Shown here: in pieces, positions 26,156-33,882 of the stretch
How positions within the stretch are numbered: position 1 is the first letter of the stretch
Layout of the letters: each line of letters begins with the position of its first letter
DNA from: JAGVSZ01 sp035456405
Lineage (GTDB): Bacteria > Pseudomonadota > Gammaproteobacteria > Burkholderiales > SG8-39
Direction: 5' to 3'
DNA: 64,000 nt
Assembly: GCA_035456405.1 (NCBI GenBank)
Contig: DATIDG010000024.1
Location: forward strand, 1-64,000
Translations under genes and position numbers: made by a program
The notes under the pieces: generated by a model
Database searches by the model: none
What the model was told of the DNA's origin: nothing
The model's input: the letters and a program-made list of their open reading frames with translations, nothing else

Positions 26156-26986
26156 ATGGGATACGAAAGCATCGAGCTGTCGGTCGAGGCGAAGGTCGCG
26201 CACATCCGGCTGTCGCGCCCGGAGCGCTTCAACGCCTTGGCGGACGCGTTCTGGCGCGAGCTGCCAACCGCAGTGCGCGAGCTGGATGCGTGCGGCGGCG
26301 TGCGCGCGGCGGTGATCTCCTCGACCGGGAAGCACTTCACCGCCGGCCTGGACCTCGCGATGTTCGAGAACGAGGCCGCGCTCGACACCTCGACGCCCGC
26401 CGGGCGGCAGCGCTTTCTCGCCAAGCTCATCGGGCTGCAGGATAGCTTCCACGCGCTCGCCGGCGCACGGTTCCCGGTGATCGCCGCGGTGCAGGGCGGC
26501 TGCATCGGTGGCGGCGTCGACTTCGTGTCCGCGTGCTGTCTGCGCTACGCGACCCGCGACGCGTGGTTCGTGATCCAGGAGATCAACCTCGGCATGATGG
26601 CCGACGTCGGGACGCTGAACCGCATGCCCAAGCAGCTGCCCGAGGCCGTGGTGCGCGAGCTCGCGTACACCGGCGACCGGTTGTCTGCCGAGCGTGCCGA
26701 ACGGCTCGGCTTCGTGAATGGCCTGTTCGACACTCACGAGGCGCTCGTCGCCGGCGCGCTCGAGGTCGCGCGCCGGATCGCGGCCAAGTCGCCGGTCGCG
26801 GTGTCGGCCACGAAGGGCATGATCTCGTACGCGCGCGACCACTCGGTGGCGGAGAGCTTCGAGTATCTGAACGCGCTCCAGCCGGGCATCTTCAGCATCG
26901 ACGATATCCGCCGCTCCGTTGCAGCGATGAAGGCGCGGGCGCCGGTCGAGTTCGAGGACCTGCCGCGCCGATCGGGTGTGCCCTGA
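26156..26986 (+). CDS. Crotonase-family enzyme, delta3,5-delta2,4-dienoyl-CoA isomerase type
   Basis: 276 residues. The oxyanion-hole strands are KHFTAGLDLAMF and GGCIGGGVDF. D122, E142 and D150 match in identity and spacing (20 and 8 residues) the acidic triad of rat dienoyl-CoA isomerase (D176, E196, D204); the block EINLGMMADVGTLNRMPK is typical. It therefore probably shifts double bonds in a dienoyl-CoA or a similar conjugated CoA ester. It begins 5 bases after the Bug receptor stop, so it is surely in the same operon. Confidence 0.85.
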   Translation: MGYESIELSVEAKVAHIRLSRPERFNALADAFWRELPTAVRELDACGGVRAAVISSTGKHFTAGLDLAMFENEAALDTSTPAGRQRFLAKLIGLQDSFHALAGARFPVIAAVQGGCIGGGVDFVSACCLRYATRDAWFVIQEINLGMMADVGTLNRMPKQLPEAVVRELAYTGDRLSAERAERLGFVNGLFDTHEALVAGALEVARRIAAKSPVAVSATKGMISYARDHSVAESFEYLNALQPGIFSIDDIRRSVAAMKARAPVEFEDLPRRSGVP

Positions 26987-27289
26987 GCCATACGCCTGGG
27001 CGGAGCGCAGGCGCGGCGGCCGGCAGATCTCCTACGGGCTCAGCGAGATAACCCAGCCCGCCGGCAAGTCGCCGTGAGCGCGTCAAGCAGCGCGGTGAAC
27101 GCGTTGCTGGGGGCCAACGCCGAGCTTCCACAAAATCCCCTTCGCTTTAGGGTGTTGCGTCCCACCCCCCGGCAACCGCTTTCGGGGCAGGCCGTAACCC
27201 TCAGCCGACGCTGGGGTCCGGGCGCGGGCGGTTCGTCCAGGGAACTTGATCTGTGCCATTGCTTTGTCCTCACGGCGGGCATACGATTC
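26987..27289. other. About 300-base gap with no assured gene
   Basis: Between the crotonase stop and the TetR operator. The middle part (about 27110-27260) looks less GC-rich than the surrounding genes. A 58-codon minus-strand frame (27083-27259) has a weak GAGGAC ribosome site and encodes a basic peptide with no recognised family; I do not call it a gene. It also holds several C/G runs that could form a hairpin (27163-27190). It could be a leader, a small RNA locus or a decayed gene. Confidence 0.4.
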
Positions 27290-27320
27290 GAACGATGGTT
27301 CAAATTTTGAATCACCGTTC
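27290..27320. promoter_or_regulatory. 31-bp palindrome overlapping tetR start: probable operator
   Basis: The left arm GAACGATGGTTCAAA (27290-27304) mirrors the right arm TTTGAATCACCGTTC (27306-27320); 13 of 15 pairs match around a central base. It covers the proposed TetR start codon at 27295. TetR-family repressors commonly bind such dyads, so autorepression and control of the downstream reductase operon are likely. Confidence 0.6.
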
Positions 27321-27915
27321 TAGCGAAGGCTCGGCGCGGGTCCGGCGTCGAAACGAAGCGCGGCGCCTCGACATCCTCCGCGCGGCGGCGCGCGTCTTCC
27401 GTCGCCGCGGGGTCGCCGCCGCGGGCATGCGCGAGATCGCCCAGGAAGCCGACCTCTCCCCCGGCAACCTCTACTACTACTTCTCCGGCAAGGACGAGCT
27501 GCTGCTCTTCTGCCAGGAGGGGGCGCTCGAGCACATGCTCGCCGCTGTAGCGGCCGCGCGCGCGACGCCCGCCTCGAGAGCCGAGCAGCTGCGCAGCGTG
27601 CTGCGGGCGCACGTGCACGCGATGCTCGACGAGCTGGAGGGCGCCACTGCCCACCTCGAGGTCGACGCGCTGCCCGAGGGGATGCGCGCGCCGATCATCG
27701 AGAAGCGCGACCGCTACGAGCGCGCGGTGCGCGAGCTGGTGACCGAGGGCCTCGCGCGCGGCGAGTTCGCGCCCTGCGACGCGGCGCTCGTCACCCGCGC
27801 GATGCTCGGGGCGGTGAACTGGACGGCACGGTGGTACCGGCCGGACGGCGCGCGCCCGGTCGCCGAGATCGCGCAGACGCTCGCCGACTATCTCGTGAAA
27901 GGAGTCCTGAAATGA
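27295..27915 (+). CDS. TetR/AcrR-family transcriptional regulator
   Basis: 206 residues from the ATG at 27295. The DNA-binding domain is canonical: RRLDILRAAARVFRRRGVAAAGMREIAQEADLSPGNLYYYFSGKDELLLF. The ligand domain resembles regulators of fatty-acid or aromatic-CoA catabolism in general form. No good Shine-Dalgarno precedes the ATG, and the start sits inside the palindrome; a TTG at 27307 is an alternative. Its stop overlaps the start of the [2Fe-2S] subunit gene (ATGA), so it is the first gene of the reductase operon and its likely local regulator, possibly with a CoA thioester as inducer. Confidence 0.88.
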   Translation: MVQILNHRSSEGSARVRRRNEARRLDILRAAARVFRRRGVAAAGMREIAQEADLSPGNLYYYFSGKDELLLFCQEGALEHMLAAVAAARATPASRAEQLRSVLRAHVHAMLDELEGATAHLEVDALPEGMRAPIIEKRDRYERAVRELVTEGLARGEFAPCDAALVTRAMLGAVNWTARWYRPDGARPVAEIAQTLADYLVKGVLK

Positions 27916-28406
27916 GCGCGGTCCCCGACCGGGTGCACCTGCGGCTCGTCGTGAACGGCGAGGACACGCCGGTCTCGTTCGCGCCCTACAAGACGCTGCT
28001 CGAGGTGCTGCGCGAGGACCTCGGGCTCACCGGCACCAAGCACGGCTGCGAGCTCGGCGAGTGCGGCGCGTGCGCCGTGCTGATCGACGGCGAGCCCGTG
28101 CTGTCTTGCCTCGAGCTCGCGGTGCAGTGCGAAGGCCGCGACATCCAGACCATCGAAGGTCTCGCCAAGGGCACGGAGCTCCATCCGCTGCAGGCGGCGT
28201 TTGCCGACCTCGGCGGCTCGCAGTGCGGCTACTGCACGTCCGGTATGGTGATGACCGCCAAGGCGCTGCTCGACAAGGAGTCCGCGCCGAGCCGCGAGCG
28301 CATCAAGGAGGCCCTCTCCGGAAACCTGTGCCGCTGCACCGGCTACCAGCAGATCTGGGAGTCGGTGGAGGAGGCGGCGCGCGTCATGCGGGAGGCCAAG
28401 CCATGA
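27912..28406 (+). CDS. Hydroxybenzoyl-CoA reductase gamma subunit, [2Fe-2S] protein
   Basis: 164 residues, the small iron-sulfur subunit of a xanthine-oxidase-family enzyme. A plant-type [2Fe-2S] site is seen as CELGECGACAVLIDGEPVLSC, and the second one as CGYC...LCRCTGY. It passes electrons between the FAD/[4Fe-4S] subunit and the molybdenum cofactor. Stop and start codons overlap by 4 bases on both sides. Assigning it to hydroxybenzoyl-CoA reductase rather than another molybdenum hydroxylase rests on the partner subunit at 30859. Confidence 0.88.
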   Translation: MSAVPDRVHLRLVVNGEDTPVSFAPYKTLLEVLREDLGLTGTKHGCELGECGACAVLIDGEPVLSCLELAVQCEGRDIQTIEGLAKGTELHPLQAAFADLGGSQCGYCTSGMVMTAKALLDKESAPSRERIKEALSGNLCRCTGYQQIWESVEEAARVMREAKP

Positions 28407-30862
28407 ACGCGCCCGAAAGGCCGCGCGAGAAAACGCGCTTCGACACCATCGGCAAGCCGCGCCGCCGCGTCGACGGGCGTGCCAAGGCGATTGGCGAGGC
28501 GCGCTTCGCCGACGACCTCGTTCTGCCGCGGATGCTGCACGCGAAGCTCGCGCGCTCGCCGCACCCGCACGCGATCATCGAGTCGATCGACACAACACGC
28601 GCGCGGGCGCACCGCGGCGTGCACCTGGTGCTCACCGGCGCCGAATTCCCGGTGCCCTACGGCATCATGCCGGTGTCGCAGGACGAGTACCCGCTCGCGC
28701 GCGAGCGGGTGCGGCACGTCGGCGACCCGGTCGCCGCGGTGATCGCGGTGGACGAGCAGACCGCGACCGAGGCCCTGCAGCTCATCGACGTGAAGTACCG
28801 GCCGCTGCCGACGATCGCCTCGCCCGAGGAGGCGCTCGCCAATCCCGAGCCGCGCATCCACGACTACGGCGAGCGCGGCAACATCCACCGCAACCAGTCC
28901 TACGAGTTCGGCGACGTCGAGGAAGCGCTCGCGCAGTCCGACCACGTCTTCGAGGACCTGTTCTTCTACGAGGGCAACACGCACCTGCCGATCGAGCAGC
29001 AGGCGTCGCTCGCGTCGGTGGAGGGCGACGGGAAGCTGCTGCTCGCCACGAGCACGCAGAATCCCCACTACCTGCACCGCCAGCTCGCGCGCGTGCTGCA
29101 GATGCCCGCGGCGAGGATCCGCGTCATCGCCACGCCGAACGGCGGCGGCTTCGGCGGCAAGTGCGATCCGGCCAACCACGAGTTCGTCGTGTCCAAGGCG
29201 GCGCTGATGCTGGGGCGCCCGGTCAAGATCTGCCTCACGCGCGAGGAGGTCTTCTACCAGCACCGCGGCCGGCATCCGGTGCTGATGAAGTTCCGCACCG
29301 GCGTCACCCAGGACGGCCGGCTCACCGCGACGCACCTGCAGACGCTGCTCGATGGCGGCGCCTACGGCTCGCACGGGCCCGCGAGCACCTTCTACACGGG
29401 CGTGCTGACGCCGGTGACCTACGAGCTGCCGCGCTTCAAGTTCGAGGCCTGCAGGGTGTTCACGAACAAGCCCGCCTGCGGTCCCAAGCGCGGCCATGGC
29501 ACGCCGCAGCCGCGCTTCGGCCAGGAGGTGCAGCTCGACAAGATCGCCGAGCGCCTCGGCCTCGATCCCGCGGAGATGCGCCTGAAGATGGTCACCAAGC
29601 CCGGCTCGCTCACCGCGAGCTGGCTGCGCATCGGCTCGACGGGGCTCGCCGAGTGCATCCGCAAGGTGGTCGAGATGTCCGGCTGGAAGGAACGGCGCGG
29701 CAGGCTCGGGTCCGGGCGCGGCTTGGGGCTCGCCTGCTCGAGCTACATGTGCGGCGCGGGCGTGTCGATCTACTGGAACAAGCTGCCGCACTCCGCGGTG
29801 CAGCTCCTGCTCGACCGCAGCGGCCAGGTGACGGTGTACTGCGGCGCGACCGAGCTCGGCCAGGGTTCCGACGACGTGCTGGCGGCGCTCACCGCGGAAG
29901 CGCTCGGCATCGACCCGGGCAACGTGCGCTGCGTCACCGGCGACACCGGCATCACGCCGATCGACCTCGGCTCGTACTCGAGCCGCGTCACCATAATGAT
30001 GGGCAACGCGGCGCTGCAGGCCGCCGGGCGCGTGCGCGAGCTGCTCGCAGCCGCAGCGGCCGAGGCGCTCGACACGCTGCCCGACCGCGTCGTGTTCTCC
30101 CAGGATCGCGTGTTCGCGGCCGACGACGCGGGCAAGACGATGAGCTTCATCGAGGCGATCGCGGCTGCGGAAGCGAAGTTCGGCACGCTCGCCGCGGTCG
30201 GCTCCTACGCGCCCCCGAAGCCCCCGGGCAAGTACAAGGGGGCGGGCGTCGGGCCGTCGCCCGCCTACAGCTTCACCGCCTGCGTGGTGGAAACCGAGGT
30301 GGACCCGCACACCGGCTGGGTCACGGTGCCGAAGATCTGGATCGCGCACGACATCGGGCGGGCGCTGAATCCCGTGCTCGCGCGCGGGCAGGTCATCGGC
30401 GACGTGTACATGGGCCTGGGCGAGGCGCTGATGGAAGAGCAGGCGTTCCGCCGCCTGCCGCCGAAGCTCTCGAGCGCGCTCGTGCACCGCAATCCGTCGA
30501 TGCTCGACTACAAGAGCCCCACCTCGCTCGACATGCCGGAAGTCGAGGTCGCGCTCATCGAAGACCCCGATCCGAACTGCCCGTACGGTGCGAAGGAGGT
30601 CGGGCAGGGGCCGCTCCTGCCGGTCATGCCGGCCCTCGCGAACGCGATCCACGACGCGGTCGGCGTGCGCATCGACGAAGTGCCGATTACGCCCGAGAAG
30701 GTGCTGCGCGCGCTGGAGAAAAGGGAGAAGGGCGAAGCGCCGCGCGTGGGCCCGGAGAGTTTCCCCCCGGTGCCGTACCCGCAGCCGATCTTCGTTCTTC
30801 CCCCGTGGGAGGGCGGCGACGGCAACGAGCTGAAAGGCCGGGAGGGGAGGAGAGCCGCATGA
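28403..30862 (+). CDS. Hydroxybenzoyl-CoA reductase alpha (molybdopterin) subunit
   Basis: 819 residues, the large catalytic subunit of the xanthine oxidase family. Cofactor motifs are present: GGGFGGKCDP, KRGHGTPQPRFGQEVQLD and GATELGQGSDDVL. Near residue 735 the segment GAKEVGQGPLLP occupies the place of GxxGExP, whose Glu is the catalytic base in xanthine oxidase; here that position reads Gln. The gene overlaps both neighbours by ATGA. The C-terminal tail is longer than expected, with a Pro-rich end. Probable reaction: reductive dehydroxylation of 4-hydroxybenzoyl-CoA to benzoyl-CoA, or a related CoA ester. Confidence 0.85.
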   Translation: MNAPERPREKTRFDTIGKPRRRVDGRAKAIGEARFADDLVLPRMLHAKLARSPHPHAIIESIDTTRARAHRGVHLVLTGAEFPVPYGIMPVSQDEYPLARERVRHVGDPVAAVIAVDEQTATEALQLIDVKYRPLPTIASPEEALANPEPRIHDYGERGNIHRNQSYEFGDVEEALAQSDHVFEDLFFYEGNTHLPIEQQASLASVEGDGKLLLATSTQNPHYLHRQLARVLQMPAARIRVIATPNGGGFGGKCDPANHEFVVSKAALMLGRPVKICLTREEVFYQHRGRHPVLMKFRTGVTQDGRLTATHLQTLLDGGAYGSHGPASTFYTGVLTPVTYELPRFKFEACRVFTNKPACGPKRGHGTPQPRFGQEVQLDKIAERLGLDPAEMRLKMVTKPGSLTASWLRIGSTGLAECIRKVVEMSGWKERRGRLGSGRGLGLACSSYMCGAGVSIYWNKLPHSAVQLLLDRSGQVTVYCGATELGQGSDDVLAALTAEALGIDPGNVRCVTGDTGITPIDLGSYSSRVTIMMGNAALQAAGRVRELLAAAAAEALDTLPDRVVFSQDRVFAADDAGKTMSFIEAIAAAEAKFGTLAAVGSYAPPKPPGKYKGAGVGPSPAYSFTACVVETEVDPHTGWVTVPKIWIAHDIGRALNPVLARGQVIGDVYMGLGEALMEEQAFRRLPPKLSSALVHRNPSMLDYKSPTSLDMPEVEVALIEDPDPNCPYGAKEVGQGPLLPVMPALANAIHDAVGVRIDEVPITPEKVLRALEKREKGEAPRVGPESFPPVPYPQPIFVLPPWEGGDGNELKGREGRRAA

Positions 30863-31881
30863 TGCGCATGCCGTGGTTCCGCTGGCACGCGCCGAAAAGC
30901 GTGGCCGAAGCGGCGAAGATTCTCGCGGGCGAGGGGCCCCAGGCGATGCTGATCGCCGGCGGCACCGACCTCGTGCCCAACATGAAGCGCCGGCACCAGA
31001 CGCCGCAGACGCTGGTGTCCATTCGTAACGTTTCCGTCTTGAAGATGCGGGCGAACGGCGCGGGCCTGCGCCTCGGCGCCGCCCGAACGCTCACCGAGAT
31101 CGTCGAGGACGCTGACCTGCGCGCGAAGTACCGCGGGCTCTGGCAGGCCGCGGCGCAGGTGGCGACGGCGCAGCTGCGCAACATGGGCACGCTCGGCGGC
31201 AACGTGTGCCTCGACACGCGCTGCACCTATTACAACCAGAGCCACGAGTGGCGCAAGGCGATCGACTTCTGCCTGAAGAAGGACGGCGAGACGTGCTGGG
31301 TCGCCACCGCGAGCAAGCGCTGTGTGGCGGTCTCGTCGACCGACACCGCGCCCGCACTGATCGCGCTCGGCGCGAAAGTGAAGCTCGTGTCGGCGCAGGG
31401 TGAGCGCGAGCTCGCTCTCGCGGATCTCTACAAGAACGACGGAATCGACTACCTCACGCGCCGGCCGGACGAGATCCTGACCGAGATCGCGCTGCCGGAC
31501 GCCGCCGGCTGGCGGTCGAGCTACTGGAAGCTCCGGCGGCGCGGGTCGTTCGACTTTCCGGTGCTCGGCGTGGCCGCAGCGGTGAAGCTCGCGCCCGACG
31601 GCGTCGTGGAGGATGCGCGCATCGTGCTCGGGGCCGCCGCATCGCGCCCGTTCCTCGTTGAGAAGGCGGGCGCCGCACTGCGCGGCAAGAGACTCACGGA
31701 CGAGGTGATCGCTGCCGCCGCGGAAGCCACGGCCTCGCGCGCCAAGCCGATGGACAACACCGACCTCGACCTCTACTGGCGCAAGGAAGTCGTCGACGAC
31801 TTCGTCGGCTACGCGCTGCGGGAAGTCCGCGGCGACGACGTCTCCGCGACGCGTCTGCGGATCGCGCGGCAGGCGCTCTGA
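30859..31881 (+). CDS. Hydroxybenzoyl-CoA reductase beta subunit, FAD plus [4Fe-4S] loop
   Basis: 340 residues of the CO-dehydrogenase/xanthine-dehydrogenase FAD-subunit family. FAD contacts are AGGTDLVPNMK and MGTLGGNVC. An inserted loop carries C122, C138, C146 and C155 (spacing 16, 8, 9). These match in number and spacing the [4Fe-4S] ligands known for the beta subunit of Thauera 4-hydroxybenzoyl-CoA reductase, where the cluster feeds low-potential electrons from ferredoxin to FAD. Other molybdenum hydroxylases lack this loop. This is the strongest evidence for the assignment of all three genes. The ATG overlaps the alpha stop; a second ATG follows at 30862. Confidence 0.9.
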   Translation: MMRMPWFRWHAPKSVAEAAKILAGEGPQAMLIAGGTDLVPNMKRRHQTPQTLVSIRNVSVLKMRANGAGLRLGAARTLTEIVEDADLRAKYRGLWQAAAQVATAQLRNMGTLGGNVCLDTRCTYYNQSHEWRKAIDFCLKKDGETCWVATASKRCVAVSSTDTAPALIALGAKVKLVSAQGERELALADLYKNDGIDYLTRRPDEILTEIALPDAAGWRSSYWKLRRRGSFDFPVLGVAAAVKLAPDGVVEDARIVLGAAASRPFLVEKAGAALRGKRLTDEVIAAAAEATASRAKPMDNTDLDLYWRKEVVDDFVGYALREVRGDDVSATRLRIARQAL

Positions 31882-31924
31882 TTCGATCGCCCGGCGGTTC
31901 CGTGCTCGCGCGGGCCGCTCGGCC

Positions 31925-33136
31925 TCACTCGTGCCGCAGGGCGTCGATCGGGTTGAGCTGCGCCGCCTTGCGCGCCGGAAAGTAGCCGAAGACGACGCCC
32001 ACCGCGCCCGCGAAGAGGACTGCGACGACGACGATCCAGGCGTCGAAGACGAACGGCACCTTCAGGAGCGACGCGCCGGCTGCGGCCGCCCCGACACCAG
32101 CGACGACGCCCGCAGTCCCGCCGAGCAACGACAGGGTCACGGCCTCGACCAGGAACTGCAGTAGCACGTCCTTCTCGGTGGCGCCGATGGCGAGCCGGAT
32201 ACCGATCTCGCGCGTGCGCTCGGTCACCGAGACGAGCATGATGTTCATGATGCCAATCCCGCCGACGAGCAGGCTCACGGCCGCGACAGCGGCGAGCAGG
32301 GCGGTGAGGGTCTGCGTGGTGCCGGCCACGGTGGCGACGATCTGCTGCATGTCGAGCACGTGGAAGTCGGTCTCCTCGCGCGGACCGAGGTGGCGGCGCT
32401 CGCGCAGCAGCAGTTCGACGTCGGTCTGCACTTTCTTGGTCGACACCCCGTCGCGCACCGACACGAGGATCGCGTCGATGTACTGGTTGCCGGCGATGCG
32501 CCGCTGATAAGCGCGCAGCGGGATGAGCACGAGATCGTCCTGGTCCATGCCGAACGCGGCCTGACCTTTCGCCGCGAGCACGCCGATCACCGGGCACGAC
32601 AGGGCGCCGAGCCGGATCGTCGTGTCGAGCGGGTCCTGCGCGCCGAAGAGCTTCTGCCGCACCGTGTCGCCCAGGATGCAGCCCATCGCGCCCGAGCGCA
32701 GCTCGCCGTCGGTGAACACGCGCCCGCGGGCGAGCGGCCAGTCCCGCACGCGCAGGTAGGCGTTGTCGACGCCGGTGACGACCGTCGACCAGTTCGTGTC
32801 GCCATTGATGGCGAGCATGCTTCGAGACGCGGTCGGCGCCACGGCCGCGATCCCGGAGATGTCGTGCTCGATCGCCTCGACGTCCTTCGCCTCGAAGAGG
32901 CGCGCAGCCTGCCGCGCGCCGCCCGGGCCACGCGGCTGCTGGCCGGGGCGAACGCTCAGCAGGTTGCTGCCGAGGCTCTTGATCTGGTTGGCGACCTGGA
33001 CCGTCGCGCCGCCCCCGAGCGTTACCAGCGTGATGACTGCCGCGATGCCGATGACGATACCGAGGATGGTAAGCGAGGAGCGCAGCACGTTGCGGCGGAT
33101 CGCGCGCAGCGCCAGCAGCAGCGTCTCGAGGAACAT
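31925..33136 (-). CDS. MacB-like ABC transporter permease
   Basis: 403 residues. An N-terminal transmembrane helix (RSSLTILGIVIGIAAVITLVT) is followed by a large periplasmic MacB_PCD domain and three C-terminal helices (FtsX domain) containing GGIGIMNIMLVSVTERTREIGIRLAIGA. It is the membrane half of a MacB-type mechanotransmission pump; the ATPase is a separate gene here. Start ATG overlaps the ATPase stop. With MacA and an outer-membrane TolC it would export macrolides, peptides or lipids. The substrate is unknown and no TolC is nearby. Confidence 0.88.
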   Translation of the reverse strand: MFLETLLLALRAIRRNVLRSSLTILGIVIGIAAVITLVTLGGGATVQVANQIKSLGSNLLSVRPGQQPRGPGGARQAARLFEAKDVEAIEHDISGIAAVAPTASRSMLAINGDTNWSTVVTGVDNAYLRVRDWPLARGRVFTDGELRSGAMGCILGDTVRQKLFGAQDPLDTTIRLGALSCPVIGVLAAKGQAAFGMDQDDLVLIPLRAYQRRIAGNQYIDAILVSVRDGVSTKKVQTDVELLLRERRHLGPREETDFHVLDMQQIVATVAGTTQTLTALLAAVAAVSLLVGGIGIMNIMLVSVTERTREIGIRLAIGATEKDVLLQFLVEAVTLSLLGGTAGVVAGVGAAAAGASLLKVPFVFDAWIVVVAVLFAGAVGVVFGYFPARKAAQLNPIDALRHE

Positions 33137-33882
33137 CAGGCCTGCACCGTGCCGGACTGGTCGGACGCCACGAGCCCGTCCACGAAGCGCACGACGCGCC
33201 GCGCGTAGGCGGCCATGTCCGCCTCGTGGGTGACCATCACGATCGTGATCCGCTGAGCTCGGTTGAGCGCGGCGAGGAGGTCCATGATCTCCCGGCCGCG
33301 TGCCGAGTCGAGGTTCCCGGTCGGCTCGTCGGCGAGGATCACGGCCGGCTCCGTGACGATCGCGCGAGCGATCGCGACGCGCTGCTGCTGGCCGCCCGAG
33401 AGCTCGCCCGGCGTATGGTGCGCCCAGGCCTCGAGCCCCACGGTCGCGAGCGCGCGCAGCGCCTTCGGGCGGCGCTCGCGCGGCTTCAGGCCACGGTAGA
33501 CGAGCGGCAGCTCGACGTTCTCCAGCGCCGACGTTCGGTTCAGGAGGTTGTAACCCTGGAACACGAAGCCGAGGAAGTTGCGGCGCAGGAGCGCCCGGCT
33601 CCGCCGCGACAGGCCCCCGACGTCGACGCCCTCGAACAGGTACGCGCCGGTGCTGGGGACGTCGAGGCACCCGAGGACGTTCATGCAAGTGGACTTGCCC
33701 GAACCGCTCGGCCCCATGACCGCGACGAACTCCCCGGCGTCGATGCGCAGATCGATCCCGCGCAGCGCGTGAACGGCGGCGGCGCCCGAGCCGTACGTCT
33801 TCGTCACCCGACGCAACTCGATGACCGGCGGCGCCGCGGCCTCGGCCGGCGCAGCCCGCAGGTCGGTGACGACCGCGCTCAT
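33136..33882 (-). CDS. MacB-like ABC transporter ATP-binding protein
   Basis: 248 residues with all ABC motifs: Walker A GPSGSGKST, Q-loop FVFQGYNLL, signature LSGGQQQRVAIARA, Walker B VILADEPTGNLD and the switch His in MVTHEADM. It belongs to the LolD/MacB/FtsE group. Overlaps by 4 bases with both the adaptor gene (upstream) and the permease gene (downstream), giving translational coupling. Confidence 0.92.
   Translation of the reverse strand: MSAVVTDLRAAPAEAAAPPVIELRRVTKTYGSGAAAVHALRGIDLRIDAGEFVAVMGPSGSGKSTCMNVLGCLDVPSTGAYLFEGVDVGGLSRRSRALLRRNFLGFVFQGYNLLNRTSALENVELPLVYRGLKPRERRPKALRALATVGLEAWAHHTPGELSGGQQQRVAIARAIVTEPAVILADEPTGNLDSARGREIMDLLAALNRAQRITIVMVTHEADMAAYARRVVRFVDGLVASDQSGTVQA

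Noticed and set aside
27083..27259. 58-codon basic peptide frame divergent from tetR
   Set aside because: Weak ribosome site, no family resemblance, and odd composition; kept only as a remark on the gap.
28343..30652. A 769-codon frame antisense to the molybdenum subunit
   Set aside because: The plus frame has all cofactor motifs and coupled start/stop codons. The antisense protein is His/Arg-rich without a domain.
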